Assembly (NCBI GenBank): GCA_002307095.1
Contig: DBTO01000254.1
Location: 1 to 5,659 of the forward strand
Length of the DNA stretch: 5,659 nt
Reading direction: 5' to 3'
DNA from: Sulfurospirillum sp. UBA1314
GTDB taxonomy: Bacteria > Campylobacterota > Campylobacteria > Campylobacterales > Sulfurospirillaceae
Position 1 is the stretch's first letter. Each line of letters opens with the position of its first letter. Below the pieces are notes generated by a model. That model did not search any database. It saw only the letters and a list, made by a program, of their open reading frames with translations, and had not been told where the DNA came from. A program made the translations under genes and the position numbers. This document shows, one piece after another, positions 1 through 5,319 of the stretch.

Positions 1-861
1 CGAGCAGGCGGACTTTTAACGTACGGCATTCCTGGTTTTAAACTCGATAAAGAGGTTGTGGCGCGTCGCGTTAGATGGCTTCAAGATGCGGGAATGGATT
101 TACATGTAAACACCAATGTTGGCAAAGATATCAACTTTGATGACATCGCGCACAGCCATGATGCACTCTTTGTAAGTGTGGGAGCAGAAAGCCCTCGTAA
201 AGCCAATGTGGCGAATGAAAATGCCAATGGTGTCTTTATGGCGATTGATTTTTTGCGTGCTATTCAGAAAAAGATTTTCACGGAGAGTTACGACAAAAAA
301 TTTGAAGTCAAAGGCAAAAACGTTGTCGTGATTGGTGGTGGCGATACGGCGATGGATTGTCTGCGAACTTCGATTCGTGAAGGGGCTAAAAGTGTTACCT
401 GTCTTTACAGACGCGATAAATACAATATGCCAGGCTCCAAAAAAGAGTTTAAAAACGCGATCGAAGAGGGTGCTGAGTTTGTCTACAATGTAACGCCTAA
501 AGAGATTTTGGTCAACTCTGAGGGGCAAGTGATTGGCATTGATATGCACAAAACGATTTTGGGTGCGAAAGATGCGAGTTGCCGTCAATGCGTTGAGATC
601 GTCAAGGGTGGCGATTTTAGAGTGGATGGTGACATCATCATCTTTGCGCTTGGTTTTACACCCAGTGTTCCCACTTTCTTGGCAGAAAATGGCATTGAAG
701 TCAACAAATCAGGCTGCATCGTGGTCAATCATGAGTACCAAACCAGCAAATCAGGTGTGTACGCTGGAGGCGACTGTAAACGAGGGTCTGACCTTGTGGT
801 GACCGCAGCCAAAGAGGGCAAAGAAGCCGCTCTTAACATCATTAAAAAATTGCTCGGATAA
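1..861 (+). CDS. gltD: Glutamate synthase (NADPH) small subunit GltD, 5'-truncated by window edge
   Basis: GltD passes electrons from NADPH through FAD and Fe-S clusters to the large GOGAT subunit, which makes glutamate from glutamine and 2-oxoglutarate in the cytoplasm. The frame is open from base 1, so the start lies outside; 286 codons are visible against roughly 450-480 for the family. Visible parts, numbered from the first codon, are GGLLTYGIPGFKLDKEVV near the start, the NADPH-binding Rossmann motif VIGGGDTAMDC at about 110-120, YRRD..NMPGSKKE just after it, and the C-terminal FAD-site motif YAGGD..RGSDLVVTA at about 254-269. These blocks closely follow E. coli GltD as I recall it. The N-terminal Fe-S cysteines and first FAD-binding motif must lie upstream. 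A glutamate-synthase-like subunit of another oxidoreductase is the alternative, but the GltD-specific motifs make it less likely. gltB is expected upstream. Confidence 0.93.
   Translation, partial: RAGGLLTYGIPGFKLDKEVVARRVRWLQDAGMDLHVNTNVGKDINFDDIAHSHDALFVSVGAESPRKANVANENANGVFMAIDFLRAIQKKIFTESYDKKFEVKGKNVVVIGGGDTAMDCLRTSIREGAKSVTCLYRRDKYNMPGSKKEFKNAIEEGAEFVYNVTPKEILVNSEGQVIGIDMHKTILGAKDASCRQCVEIVKGGDFRVDGDIIIFALGFTPSVPTFLAENGIEVNKSGCIVVNHEYQTSKSGVYAGGDCKRGSDLVVTAAKEGKEAALNIIKKLLG
99..110. repeat. TTACATGTAA palindrome, copy 1 (12-bp form TTTACATGTAAA)
   Basis: A perfect palindrome inside gltD, read there as Leu-His-Val codons. It is one of four copies of the same 10-base core in the window. 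Confidence 0.75.
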
Positions 862-871
862 TGAGCCTCGT

Positions 872-1597
872 GTGAGCTTTCTAAATGCCGCACTCAGCGC
901 CAATGAAGCGCTGTTTGAGCTTTTACATGTAAAAGGGTTGAAGGCGTCGCATCACCACTCGTTTGCCGTTGGCGCGGGTGGCGATGTGAGTGTGGGCATT
1001 GACCTTGAAGCGGAGCAGATTTTCATCAAACATCTTTTGCCTTTTGGTGAAATTCTCTCCGAAGAGAGTGGGGTGATTCCTAGTCCCAATGCTCGCGCTC
1101 GCATCGTCCTCGACCCCATTGATGGCAGCGACAATCTACTTTCCCATCTTCCTTATTTTGGTACCTCTATCGCCTATTTTGAAAACGAAAAATGCACTCA
1201 AGCGATCATTACTAATTTAGCCAATGGCGATGTTTTTATTAAAGATAGCAAGGGATTGCGCCAAGGAAAATTGGGTCAAAAAAGCTTTGAAACGGTTACA
1301 TGTAACGCCTTTTCAAAGGTGGGAATTTTTGAGCGATCGTATTGTTCCCAAAAGGTACATGACAAGCTACAAAGTGCTAAAATAAAGTACCGTTCTCCGG
1401 GGGCCTTTGCACTCTCCTTAGCCTATGCGCACGATGTTTCCTTCGTACTTTATGAAGGCGTTATGCGCTCCTACGATGTGGAAGCGGGACTGTTTATGTG
1501 TGAGGATTTACACACCTTTTGCGAGGGAGATATTTTCCTCGTAAGCAAAGATAAGGAAATTTTTGATAAAATAAAAAGTTTATTTATAAGCAATTAG
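872..1597 (+). CDS. Inositol monophosphatase / CysQ / FBPase-superfamily phosphatase
   Basis: This is a 241-residue member of the Mg2+-dependent, lithium-sensitive sugar-phosphate phosphatase superfamily. The metal-site motifs are visible: SEESG with Glu64-Glu65, DPIDGSDN with Asp81 and Asp84, and the C-terminal YDVEAG with Asp202. The last motif is usually WDxAA/G, so Tyr replaces the normal Trp. An N-terminal GAGGDVSVGIDLEAE block (about 34-48) takes the place of the common K-x-D-x-V-T-x-x-D segment. The substrate (inositol phosphate, PAP or fructose bisphosphate) cannot be read from the sequence. The start is GTG at 872: the next in-frame Met is residue 198, and the protein from 872 has full family length. 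There is no strong Shine-Dalgarno sequence, and the gene follows gltD by 10 bases, so translation may be coupled. In Campylobacter the counterpart also sits beside accD (from memory). Two TTACATGTAA palindromes lie inside it. Confidence 0.88.
   Translation: MSFLNAALSANEALFELLHVKGLKASHHHSFAVGAGGDVSVGIDLEAEQIFIKHLLPFGEILSEESGVIPSPNARARIVLDPIDGSDNLLSHLPYFGTSIAYFENEKCTQAIITNLANGDVFIKDSKGLRQGKLGQKSFETVTCNAFSKVGIFERSYCSQKVHDKLQSAKIKYRSPGAFALSLAYAHDVSFVLYEGVMRSYDVEAGLFMCEDLHTFCEGDIFLVSKDKEIFDKIKSLFISN
920..935. repeat. TTACATGTAA palindrome, copy 2 (16-bp form CTTTTACATGTAAAAG)
   Basis: The longest copy, a perfect 16-base palindrome in the 5' part of the phosphatase gene, about 46 bases after its GTG start. 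It is read as Leu-His-Val-Lys. It shares 14 identical bases (922-935) with copy 4 at 5007-5020. Confidence 0.75.
1295..1306. repeat. TTACATGTAA palindrome, copy 3 (12-bp form GTTACATGTAAC)
   Basis: The second copy inside the phosphatase gene. Here it is read in a different codon frame (Val-Thr-Cys-Asn) from the other three, so a shared peptide cannot explain it. Confidence 0.75.
1567..1572 (+). promoter_or_regulatory. Weak candidate -10 (TAAAAT) upstream of accD
   Basis: TAAAAT follows a T-rich TTTTTGA run at the 3' end of the phosphatase gene, about 48 bases before the accD start; TATAAG at 1585-1590 is another option. Both lie in very AT-rich DNA where such matches arise easily. An extra accD promoter is possible but not well supported. 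Confidence 0.22.
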
Positions 1598-1605
1598 CTT
1601 TAAAA

Positions 1606-1610
1606 GAGGA
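1606..1610 (+). promoter_or_regulatory. Ribosome binding site of accD
   Basis: GAGGA lies nine bases before the ATG at 1620 and fixes that start. It stands in contrast to the weak or missing sites of the coupled genes rlmH and dus. Confidence 0.65.
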
Positions 1611-1619
1611 TAAAAACCG

Positions 1620-2498
1620 ATGCGATTTGCAGAAATTTTCTCTAAAATCCGAAAAACGCAATCTGCTCCAAGCGAAGCACCCAGTCACTGGGTCAAATGC
1701 AGTGCATGCCAATCTTTAATGTATTACAAAGAGATCGAACAACGTTTTAATGTCTGTCCAAAGTGTGGTTTCCATATGCGTATCTCTGCAAAACAACGAA
1801 TTGAACAGCTCTGTGATGAGGGAAGTTTTGTTGAGTTTGACACTAATCTCAAACCGATTGATCCTCTCAAATTTGTGGATAAAAAATCCTATAAAAAACG
1901 TATCGAAGAGGCGCAAGAAAAAACGGGTAAAAACTCCTCTGTCATGTGTGGCTCTTGCACAATCGAAGGTATTGGTGCTCAGATAGTCGTCTTTGATTTT
2001 GCCTTTATGGGCGGAAGTTTGGGCTCGGTTGAGGGTGAAAAGATTGTAAGAGCTATCAACCGCGCTATTGCCAACAAAGAGGGTTTGATTATCGTGAGTG
2101 CAAGTGGTGGTGCGCGTATGCAAGAGAGCACCTTTTCCTTACTTCAAATGTCTAAAACATCTGCGGCTCTTACCAAACTCGCCGATGCCAAACTGCCATA
2201 TATCTCCATACTCACCGATCCGACGATGGGTGGGGTCAGTGCATCGTTTGCCTTTTTGGGCGATATCATCATGGCAGAACCAGGCGCACTTGTAGGATTT
2301 GCTGGGCAGAGGGTTATCAAACAGACCATTGGAGCCGATTTACCAGAAGGTTTCCAAAAGGCAGAGTTTTTATTGTCGCATGGTCTGATCGATATGATCG
2401 TGACGCGTACCGATATGAAAAAAGTGGTCGCAGACTTGTTAAAACTTTTAGGTGGGAGTTGCAAAGATGATGCGTTTGAGTTAAGACTCAAAGCATGA
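1620..2498 (+). CDS. accD: Acetyl-CoA carboxylase carboxyltransferase subunit beta
   Basis: AccD pairs with AccA to form the carboxyltransferase half of acetyl-CoA carboxylase. It moves the carboxyl group from carboxybiotin on AccB to acetyl-CoA, giving malonyl-CoA for fatty-acid synthesis. The 292-residue length is normal for the family. The N-terminal four-Cys zinc ribbon is intact (Cys27-x2-Cys30-x15-Cys46-x2-Cys49). The crotonase-fold core follows, with the oxyanion-hole stretch SASGGARMQE at 160-169 and DPTMGGVSASFA at 200-211, then PGALVGFAGQRVI at 221-233. The ATG start is supported by GAGGA at 1606-1610, nine bases upstream, and by the typical short basic leader before the zinc ribbon. 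The gene lies 22 bases after the phosphatase gene and its stop overlaps the rlmH start. accA is not in the window, as is common when the two subunits are unlinked. Confidence 0.97.
   Translation: MRFAEIFSKIRKTQSAPSEAPSHWVKCSACQSLMYYKEIEQRFNVCPKCGFHMRISAKQRIEQLCDEGSFVEFDTNLKPIDPLKFVDKKSYKKRIEEAQEKTGKNSSVMCGSCTIEGIGAQIVVFDFAFMGGSLGSVEGEKIVRAINRAIANKEGLIIVSASGGARMQESTFSLLQMSKTSAALTKLADAKLPYISILTDPTMGGVSASFAFLGDIIMAEPGALVGFAGQRVIKQTIGADLPEGFQKAEFLLSHGLIDMIVTRTDMKKVVADLLKLLGGSCKDDAFELRLKA
1679..1693. repeat. 15-base inverted repeat in accD (ACCCAGT-C-ACTGGGT)
   Basis: Seven-base perfect arms are separated by a single C, 59 bases after the accD start and just before the codons of the zinc ribbon. 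It encodes part of the Ser-His-Trp-Val-Lys-Cys stretch that opens the ribbon, so it may be coding coincidence. Confidence 0.4.
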
Positions 2499-2950
2499 AT
2501 GTAAAGGTTTTTACGATCGAAAAAAGCAGCGATAAGGCACTGGATGCTATCGCCTCTGAATACACCAAGATGATCTCTCGCTTTGCAAAAGTCGAAGAGA
2601 TCAAGATCTTTAATAAACAGATTGCCTCTGCGCAGATGATCGGAGAGAAGGAAGCGAAAGCTTCTTACACAAAAGCATACGAATCCCATTTAAAAGGGTA
2701 CAATGTCGCACTTGATGTGGAAGGTGAACCGCTCAGCAGTGAGCAATTCAGTGCACTTTTTGATCACGATGTGAGCATTAATTTTTTCATTGGCGGTGCT
2801 TTTGGGTTCGAAGAGAGCTTTTTAAGTAAAACTCAAAAGATTATAAGTTTAAGTAGATTAACATATGCGCACAAAATCGCGAAAGTGGTTTTATTTGAGC
2901 AGATTTATAGGGGATTATGTATAAAAAACAACCATCCCTACCATAAATAG
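2495..2950 (+). CDS. rlmH: 23S rRNA (pseudouridine1915-N3)-methyltransferase RlmH
   Basis: RlmH is a small SPOUT-family enzyme, normally a dimer, that uses SAM to methylate pseudouridine 1915 in helix 69 of 23S rRNA on the assembled 70S ribosome. The 151-residue length fits the family (about 155). Visible motifs are LDVEGEPLSSEQF at 73-85, the SAM-knot glycine stretch FFIGGAFGF at 97-105, ISLSRLTYAHKIAKVVLFEQIYR at 117-139 and the family's C-terminal NHPYHK at 146-151. E. coli has GGPEG where this protein has GGAFG; the loop stays glycine-rich. The start ATG overlaps the accD stop (ATGA, 2495-2498) and has only a weak Shine-Dalgarno sequence, which points to translational coupling with accD. 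Confidence 0.95.
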   Translation: MNVKVFTIEKSSDKALDAIASEYTKMISRFAKVEEIKIFNKQIASAQMIGEKEAKASYTKAYESHLKGYNVALDVEGEPLSSEQFSALFDHDVSINFFIGGAFGFEESFLSKTQKIISLSRLTYAHKIAKVVLFEQIYRGLCIKNNHPYHK

Positions 2951-2955
2951 TTGAT

Positions 2956-2961
2956 TATAAT
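2956..2961 (+). promoter_or_regulatory. Candidate -10 box (TATAAT) for the dksA-like gene
   Basis: A perfect TATAAT lies six bases after the rlmH stop, in the only intergenic gap longer than 25 bases. It would start transcription near 2968 and leave a leader of about 36 bases before the 3004 ATG. No TTGACA-like -35 is seen around 2933-2938, but Campylobacterota housekeeping promoters often lack one. A separate promoter here would let the dksA-membrane-dus part be expressed independently of accD-rlmH. This rests on motif and position only. Confidence 0.5.
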
Positions 2962-2990
2962 GTAGGTTTATTTCAGGTCAATTTTTTGTA

Positions 2991-2996
2991 AAGGAA
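2991..2996 (+). promoter_or_regulatory. Ribosome binding site of the dksA-like gene
   Basis: AAGGAA lies seven bases before the ATG at 3004. This is a well-spaced Shine-Dalgarno sequence and supports that start. Confidence 0.7.
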
Positions 2997-3003
2997 ACAA
3001 AGG

Positions 3004-3363
3004 ATGAGAGAACACGAGCTAAAGCATTTCGAGGACATTCTTAAAGAGAGAAGAGTCCAAATCAAGAAAAATATCGAAGACTCGATGCGAGAGATCGAAG
3101 ATCTTAAAGATACCGATGTAGGTGATGAAGCAGACCATGCTTCCGTGAGTACCGATCGTATGATCGAGCAAGCGATTAGTGCACAGCAGATGAAAGAGCT
3201 CAACGAAATTGAGTTTGCACTCAATAAAATTCGAAATGGAAGCTATGGTATTTGTGAGATGTGCGAAGAAGATATAGGTTTTCAACGTCTTAAAGTAAAA
3301 CCACATGCACGTTATTGTATTGTGTGTCGTGAGATTATTGAAAAATCAGCAAAAAATAAATAG
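3004..3363 (+). CDS. dksA: DksA/TraR-family transcription factor, short epsilonproteobacterial type
   Basis: DksA proteins enter the secondary channel of RNA polymerase and, with ppGpp, lower rRNA promoter activity and adjust amino-acid gene expression. This protein has 119 residues against 151 in E. coli; the short form agrees with my memory of the C. jejuni protein. Residues 1-35 and 50-77 are charged helices that would form the coiled coil. The tip carries Asp41-x2-Asp44-x-Ala46, the DxxDxA motif that E. coli DksA needs for activity. The zinc finger is complete: Cys84-x2-Cys87-x17-Cys105-x2-Cys108, with the family stretch GSYGICEMCEEDIGFQRL. The start is set by AAGGAA at 2991-2996. The gene has its own likely promoter and is followed after 10 bases by the membrane-protein gene. 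The presence of both DxxDxA and all four Cys argues for a true DksA-like regulator rather than a TraR remnant. Confidence 0.93.
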   Translation: MREHELKHFEDILKERRVQIKKNIEDSMREIEDLKDTDVGDEADHASVSTDRMIEQAISAQQMKELNEIEFALNKIRNGSYGICEMCEEDIGFQRLKVKPHARYCIVCREIIEKSAKNK

Positions 3364-3373
3364 GTAGGAAGTT

Positions 3374-4384
3374 ATGGGAATCAAACGTTATATCCTTGCA
3401 ACGCTAATATATATGTTAGCTATTGGACTTTATGTCTATAGTTTTAATGGTGAGAGTTATACTTTTGACTTCTTTGGTCTCTCATTGCACCTTCCTATAG
3501 CGTTTTGGGCGGTTGTTCCTGTTTTAGTACTGGCTATTGCATCTATCGGGCACTTGGTATTTTACAATTTCAAAGATTTTCTCTATAAAAGGGCCTTGAA
3601 AAAAGATATTGAACTTTTTCAAGAATCCGTTAAAAACCGTATTTTAGGTGAAGAAGTCACCACTTCGTATAAAACAGACGGGTTTAAATTTGCAGGAAAA
3701 GCGCTTCAAAGTATGCGCTTTGATGCAACCTTGCCAACAAGTTTTCTTGAGGAAGATGTGGCAAAAGCGTGTGCCGTTGCCATTAGTGTTGCCAATGGAA
3801 ATTATGAAGACCTTAAAAAATACAGACTTTCTAAAACAAACCCACTTGTGATTCAAAACACGATTAACCGTCTTAAAATTGAACCTCGTTTTGCACTTGA
3901 AGTGCTTAAAAACTGTAAAACATTGGAGAGTGAACTCTGTGTTAAGGCGTATGACGCACTGCTTGGTTTCGCGAGTTTCAACGAGATTAAACGGTATGAC
4001 TACCCCACAGATAAAAAGACATTCCGTCGTTTGATGGAGCGTTATTTGGATGCGGATGATAGTTTTGAGATGGATATCAAATCAATTGAAGACATGTGTG
4101 AGCAGTTTAAAGCAGACAGAGCAGATTACCTTGAACTCGCACGTGAGATGAAAATGAAACTGACTCCTGACGCACTCATTGCACTCTTTGAAAAACTGTA
4201 CAACAGCAAAGGCACTCTTGCTGCCGATGCGTATTTGTATGTCTTGTATGACCTTCAAATGATCGATAAAATTCGTGAGCTTCTCATCCACAGTGATGCA
4301 GAAGAGTTTATCAACTTTAAAACGATCATGTTTTTAAGAGATAACGGTAAAAATATCAACATCGACACATTTTTGCACGTATGA
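3374..4384 (+). CDS. Two-helix inner-membrane protein with LapA-like N-terminus and helical cytoplasmic domain
   Basis: I do not recognise a named function for this 336-residue protein. Residues 5-23 and about 41-64 are hydrophobic helices, joined by a short loop with the beta-like SYTFDFFGLSLHLP. Basic residues before TM1 (KR) and after TM2 (KDFLYKRALKKD) place both ends in the cytoplasm. This helix - short loop with VTF/YTF-like strand - glycine-containing helix - charged helix layout resembles the LapA (DUF1049) domain. Residues 75-336 are a soluble, mostly alpha-helical region that could be a degenerate helical-repeat fold. Its four Cys (133, 181, 189, 242) form no CxxC pair, so there is no LapB-type rubredoxin finger. 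The ATG at 3374 has AGGAAG only two bases upstream; the next in-frame Met (residue 14) would cut TM1, so 3374 is preferred. The stop overlaps the dus start by ATGA. From memory, C. jejuni keeps a membrane protein in this slot. Confidence 0.85.
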   Translation: MGIKRYILATLIYMLAIGLYVYSFNGESYTFDFFGLSLHLPIAFWAVVPVLVLAIASIGHLVFYNFKDFLYKRALKKDIELFQESVKNRILGEEVTTSYKTDGFKFAGKALQSMRFDATLPTSFLEEDVAKACAVAISVANGNYEDLKKYRLSKTNPLVIQNTINRLKIEPRFALEVLKNCKTLESELCVKAYDALLGFASFNEIKRYDYPTDKKTFRRLMERYLDADDSFEMDIKSIEDMCEQFKADRADYLELAREMKMKLTPDALIALFEKLYNSKGTLAADAYLYVLYDLQMIDKIRELLIHSDAEEFINFKTIMFLRDNGKNINIDTFLHV

Positions 4385-5319
4385 TTCATGAGATAGATTT
4401 TAGTAAGGGCATTTTAGCCCTTGCTCCTCTTGCTGGCTTTACCGACCTCCCATTTCGCTCCGTTGTTAAAAAATTTGGTGCTGATATCACCTTTTCGGAG
4501 ATGATCAGTGCAAATGCTCTGCGTTACGGTTCTGAAAAAACCTTTAAAATGATCACCAAATCGCCATTGGAAACACCCTACATTGTCCAAATCGCAGGAT
4601 CAGACTTGGTCTCGATTAAAGAGGCGGTGCTGGCTCTGAATGACATTGAAGGCATCGATGGGATCGATCTGAATTGTGGTTGTCCTGTGCCCAAGATTAT
4701 CTCTCAAGAGGCAGGTTCATCCTTGCTGCTCAATCTTCCTCATATGCAAAAGATTATTGAAACGATTAAGACCCATTCGAATAAACGTTACACCAGTGCG
4801 AAAGTACGCCTAGGGTTTGCAACCAAGATTCCTGAAGAGATCGCTCAGGCGTGCGAGAGTGCGGGGGTCGATTTTATGAGTATGCACGGACGTACACGTG
4901 CAGGAGCCTATAAAGCCGAAGTGGATTATCAAGCGATCGCACGTGCACGTGCCTCTGTGAAGATTCCTTTGATTGCCAATGGTGACATCACTAGCTATGA
5001 AAAAGCTTTACATGTAAAAGAACTTACCGGCTGCAATAGCTTGATGATCGGGCGTGGAGCGGTGGGAAATCCGTGGATTTTTTACCAGATCAAAAATGAG
5101 CTTGTCCACGTTGAAAAAACAAAAATTTTAGAAATTGTCTTAGAGCATTATGATGCGATGGTTGATTTTTACGGCGAAAAAGGAATTGCTATTTTTCGGA
5201 AGCATCTGCACACCTACTCAAAAGGGTTTCGTGAAGCGTCTGAATTTAGGGATAAAATTAACCGAATTGAAGATGGAACATTGATGCGAGAAGCGATAGA
5301 GAATTTTTTTGCTCAATAA
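4381..5319 (+). CDS. dus: tRNA-dihydrouridine synthase, DusB-like
   Basis: Dus enzymes are FMN flavoproteins that use NADPH to reduce specific uridines in the tRNA D-loop to dihydrouridine. The 312-residue protein has a TIM-barrel start with LAPLAGFTDLPFR at 13-25 and SEM at 39-41. The catalytic loop is DLNCGCPVPK at 96-105, with Cys101 as the likely general acid. KVRLG (Lys141) and HGRTR (169-173) are FMN or tRNA contacts, followed by NGDI (200-203) and the phosphate-binding GRGAVGNPWIF (225-235). The C-terminal helical domain carries FRKHLHTYSKGF, as in the DusB/NifR3 group, which in Campylobacterota is often annotated as a NifR3-type regulator. The start overlaps the upstream stop (ATGA) and has no visible Shine-Dalgarno sequence, so translation probably depends on re-initiation. 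A 9-bp stem-loop begins 21 bases after the ATG. Which uridine is modified cannot be told from sequence. Confidence 0.95.
   Translation: MIHEIDFSKGILALAPLAGFTDLPFRSVVKKFGADITFSEMISANALRYGSEKTFKMITKSPLETPYIVQIAGSDLVSIKEAVLALNDIEGIDGIDLNCGCPVPKIISQEAGSSLLLNLPHMQKIIETIKTHSNKRYTSAKVRLGFATKIPEEIAQACESAGVDFMSMHGRTRAGAYKAEVDYQAIARARASVKIPLIANGDITSYEKALHVKELTGCNSLMIGRGAVGNPWIFYQIKNELVHVEKTKILEIVLEHYDAMVDFYGEKGIAIFRKHLHTYSKGFREASEFRDKINRIEDGTLMREAIENFFAQ
4402..4425 (+). other. Predicted RNA stem-loop at the start of dus
   Basis: AGTAAGGGC (4402-4410) can pair with GCCCTTGCT (4417-4425) around a six-base ATTTTA loop, giving nine pairs with one G-U wobble. It starts 21 bases after the dus ATG, inside the zone covered by an initiating ribosome or just past it. 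No T-run follows, so it is not an intrinsic terminator. Any effect on dus translation is inferred. Confidence 0.4.
5007..5018. repeat. TTACATGTAA palindrome, copy 4 (12-bp form TTTACATGTAAA)
   Basis: A perfect 12-base palindrome inside dus, read as Leu-His-Val-Lys. The 14 bases from 5007 to 5020 are identical to 922-935 in the phosphatase gene. Confidence 0.75.

Noticed and set aside
100..588. 162-codon minus-strand open frame opposite gltD
   Set aside because: It lies wholly antisense to a strongly conserved gltD, and its protein is rich in His, Phe and Asn with no recognisable motif. It is a shadow of the real gene.
2144..2689. 181-codon minus-strand open frame across the accD-rlmH junction
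   Set aside because: Both plus-strand genes are certain from family motifs, and this frame shows no family features or start signal.
2731..2744. Short hairpin GCTCA-GCAG-TGAGC in rlmH
   Set aside because: Five pairs inside the conserved LSSEQF coding region; easily due to chance.
3208..3225. Inverted repeat ATTGAG-TTTGCA-CTCAAT in dksA
   Set aside because: Six AT-rich pairs within conserved codons, no T-run and no positional logic.
4933..4952. GCGATCGC (the cyanobacterial HIP1 word) merging into a 14-base palindrome GCACGTGCACGTGC in dus
   Set aside because: GCGATCGC occurs once only, and the longer palindrome follows from alternating Ala (gca) and Arg (cgt) codons in an AIARARA stretch.
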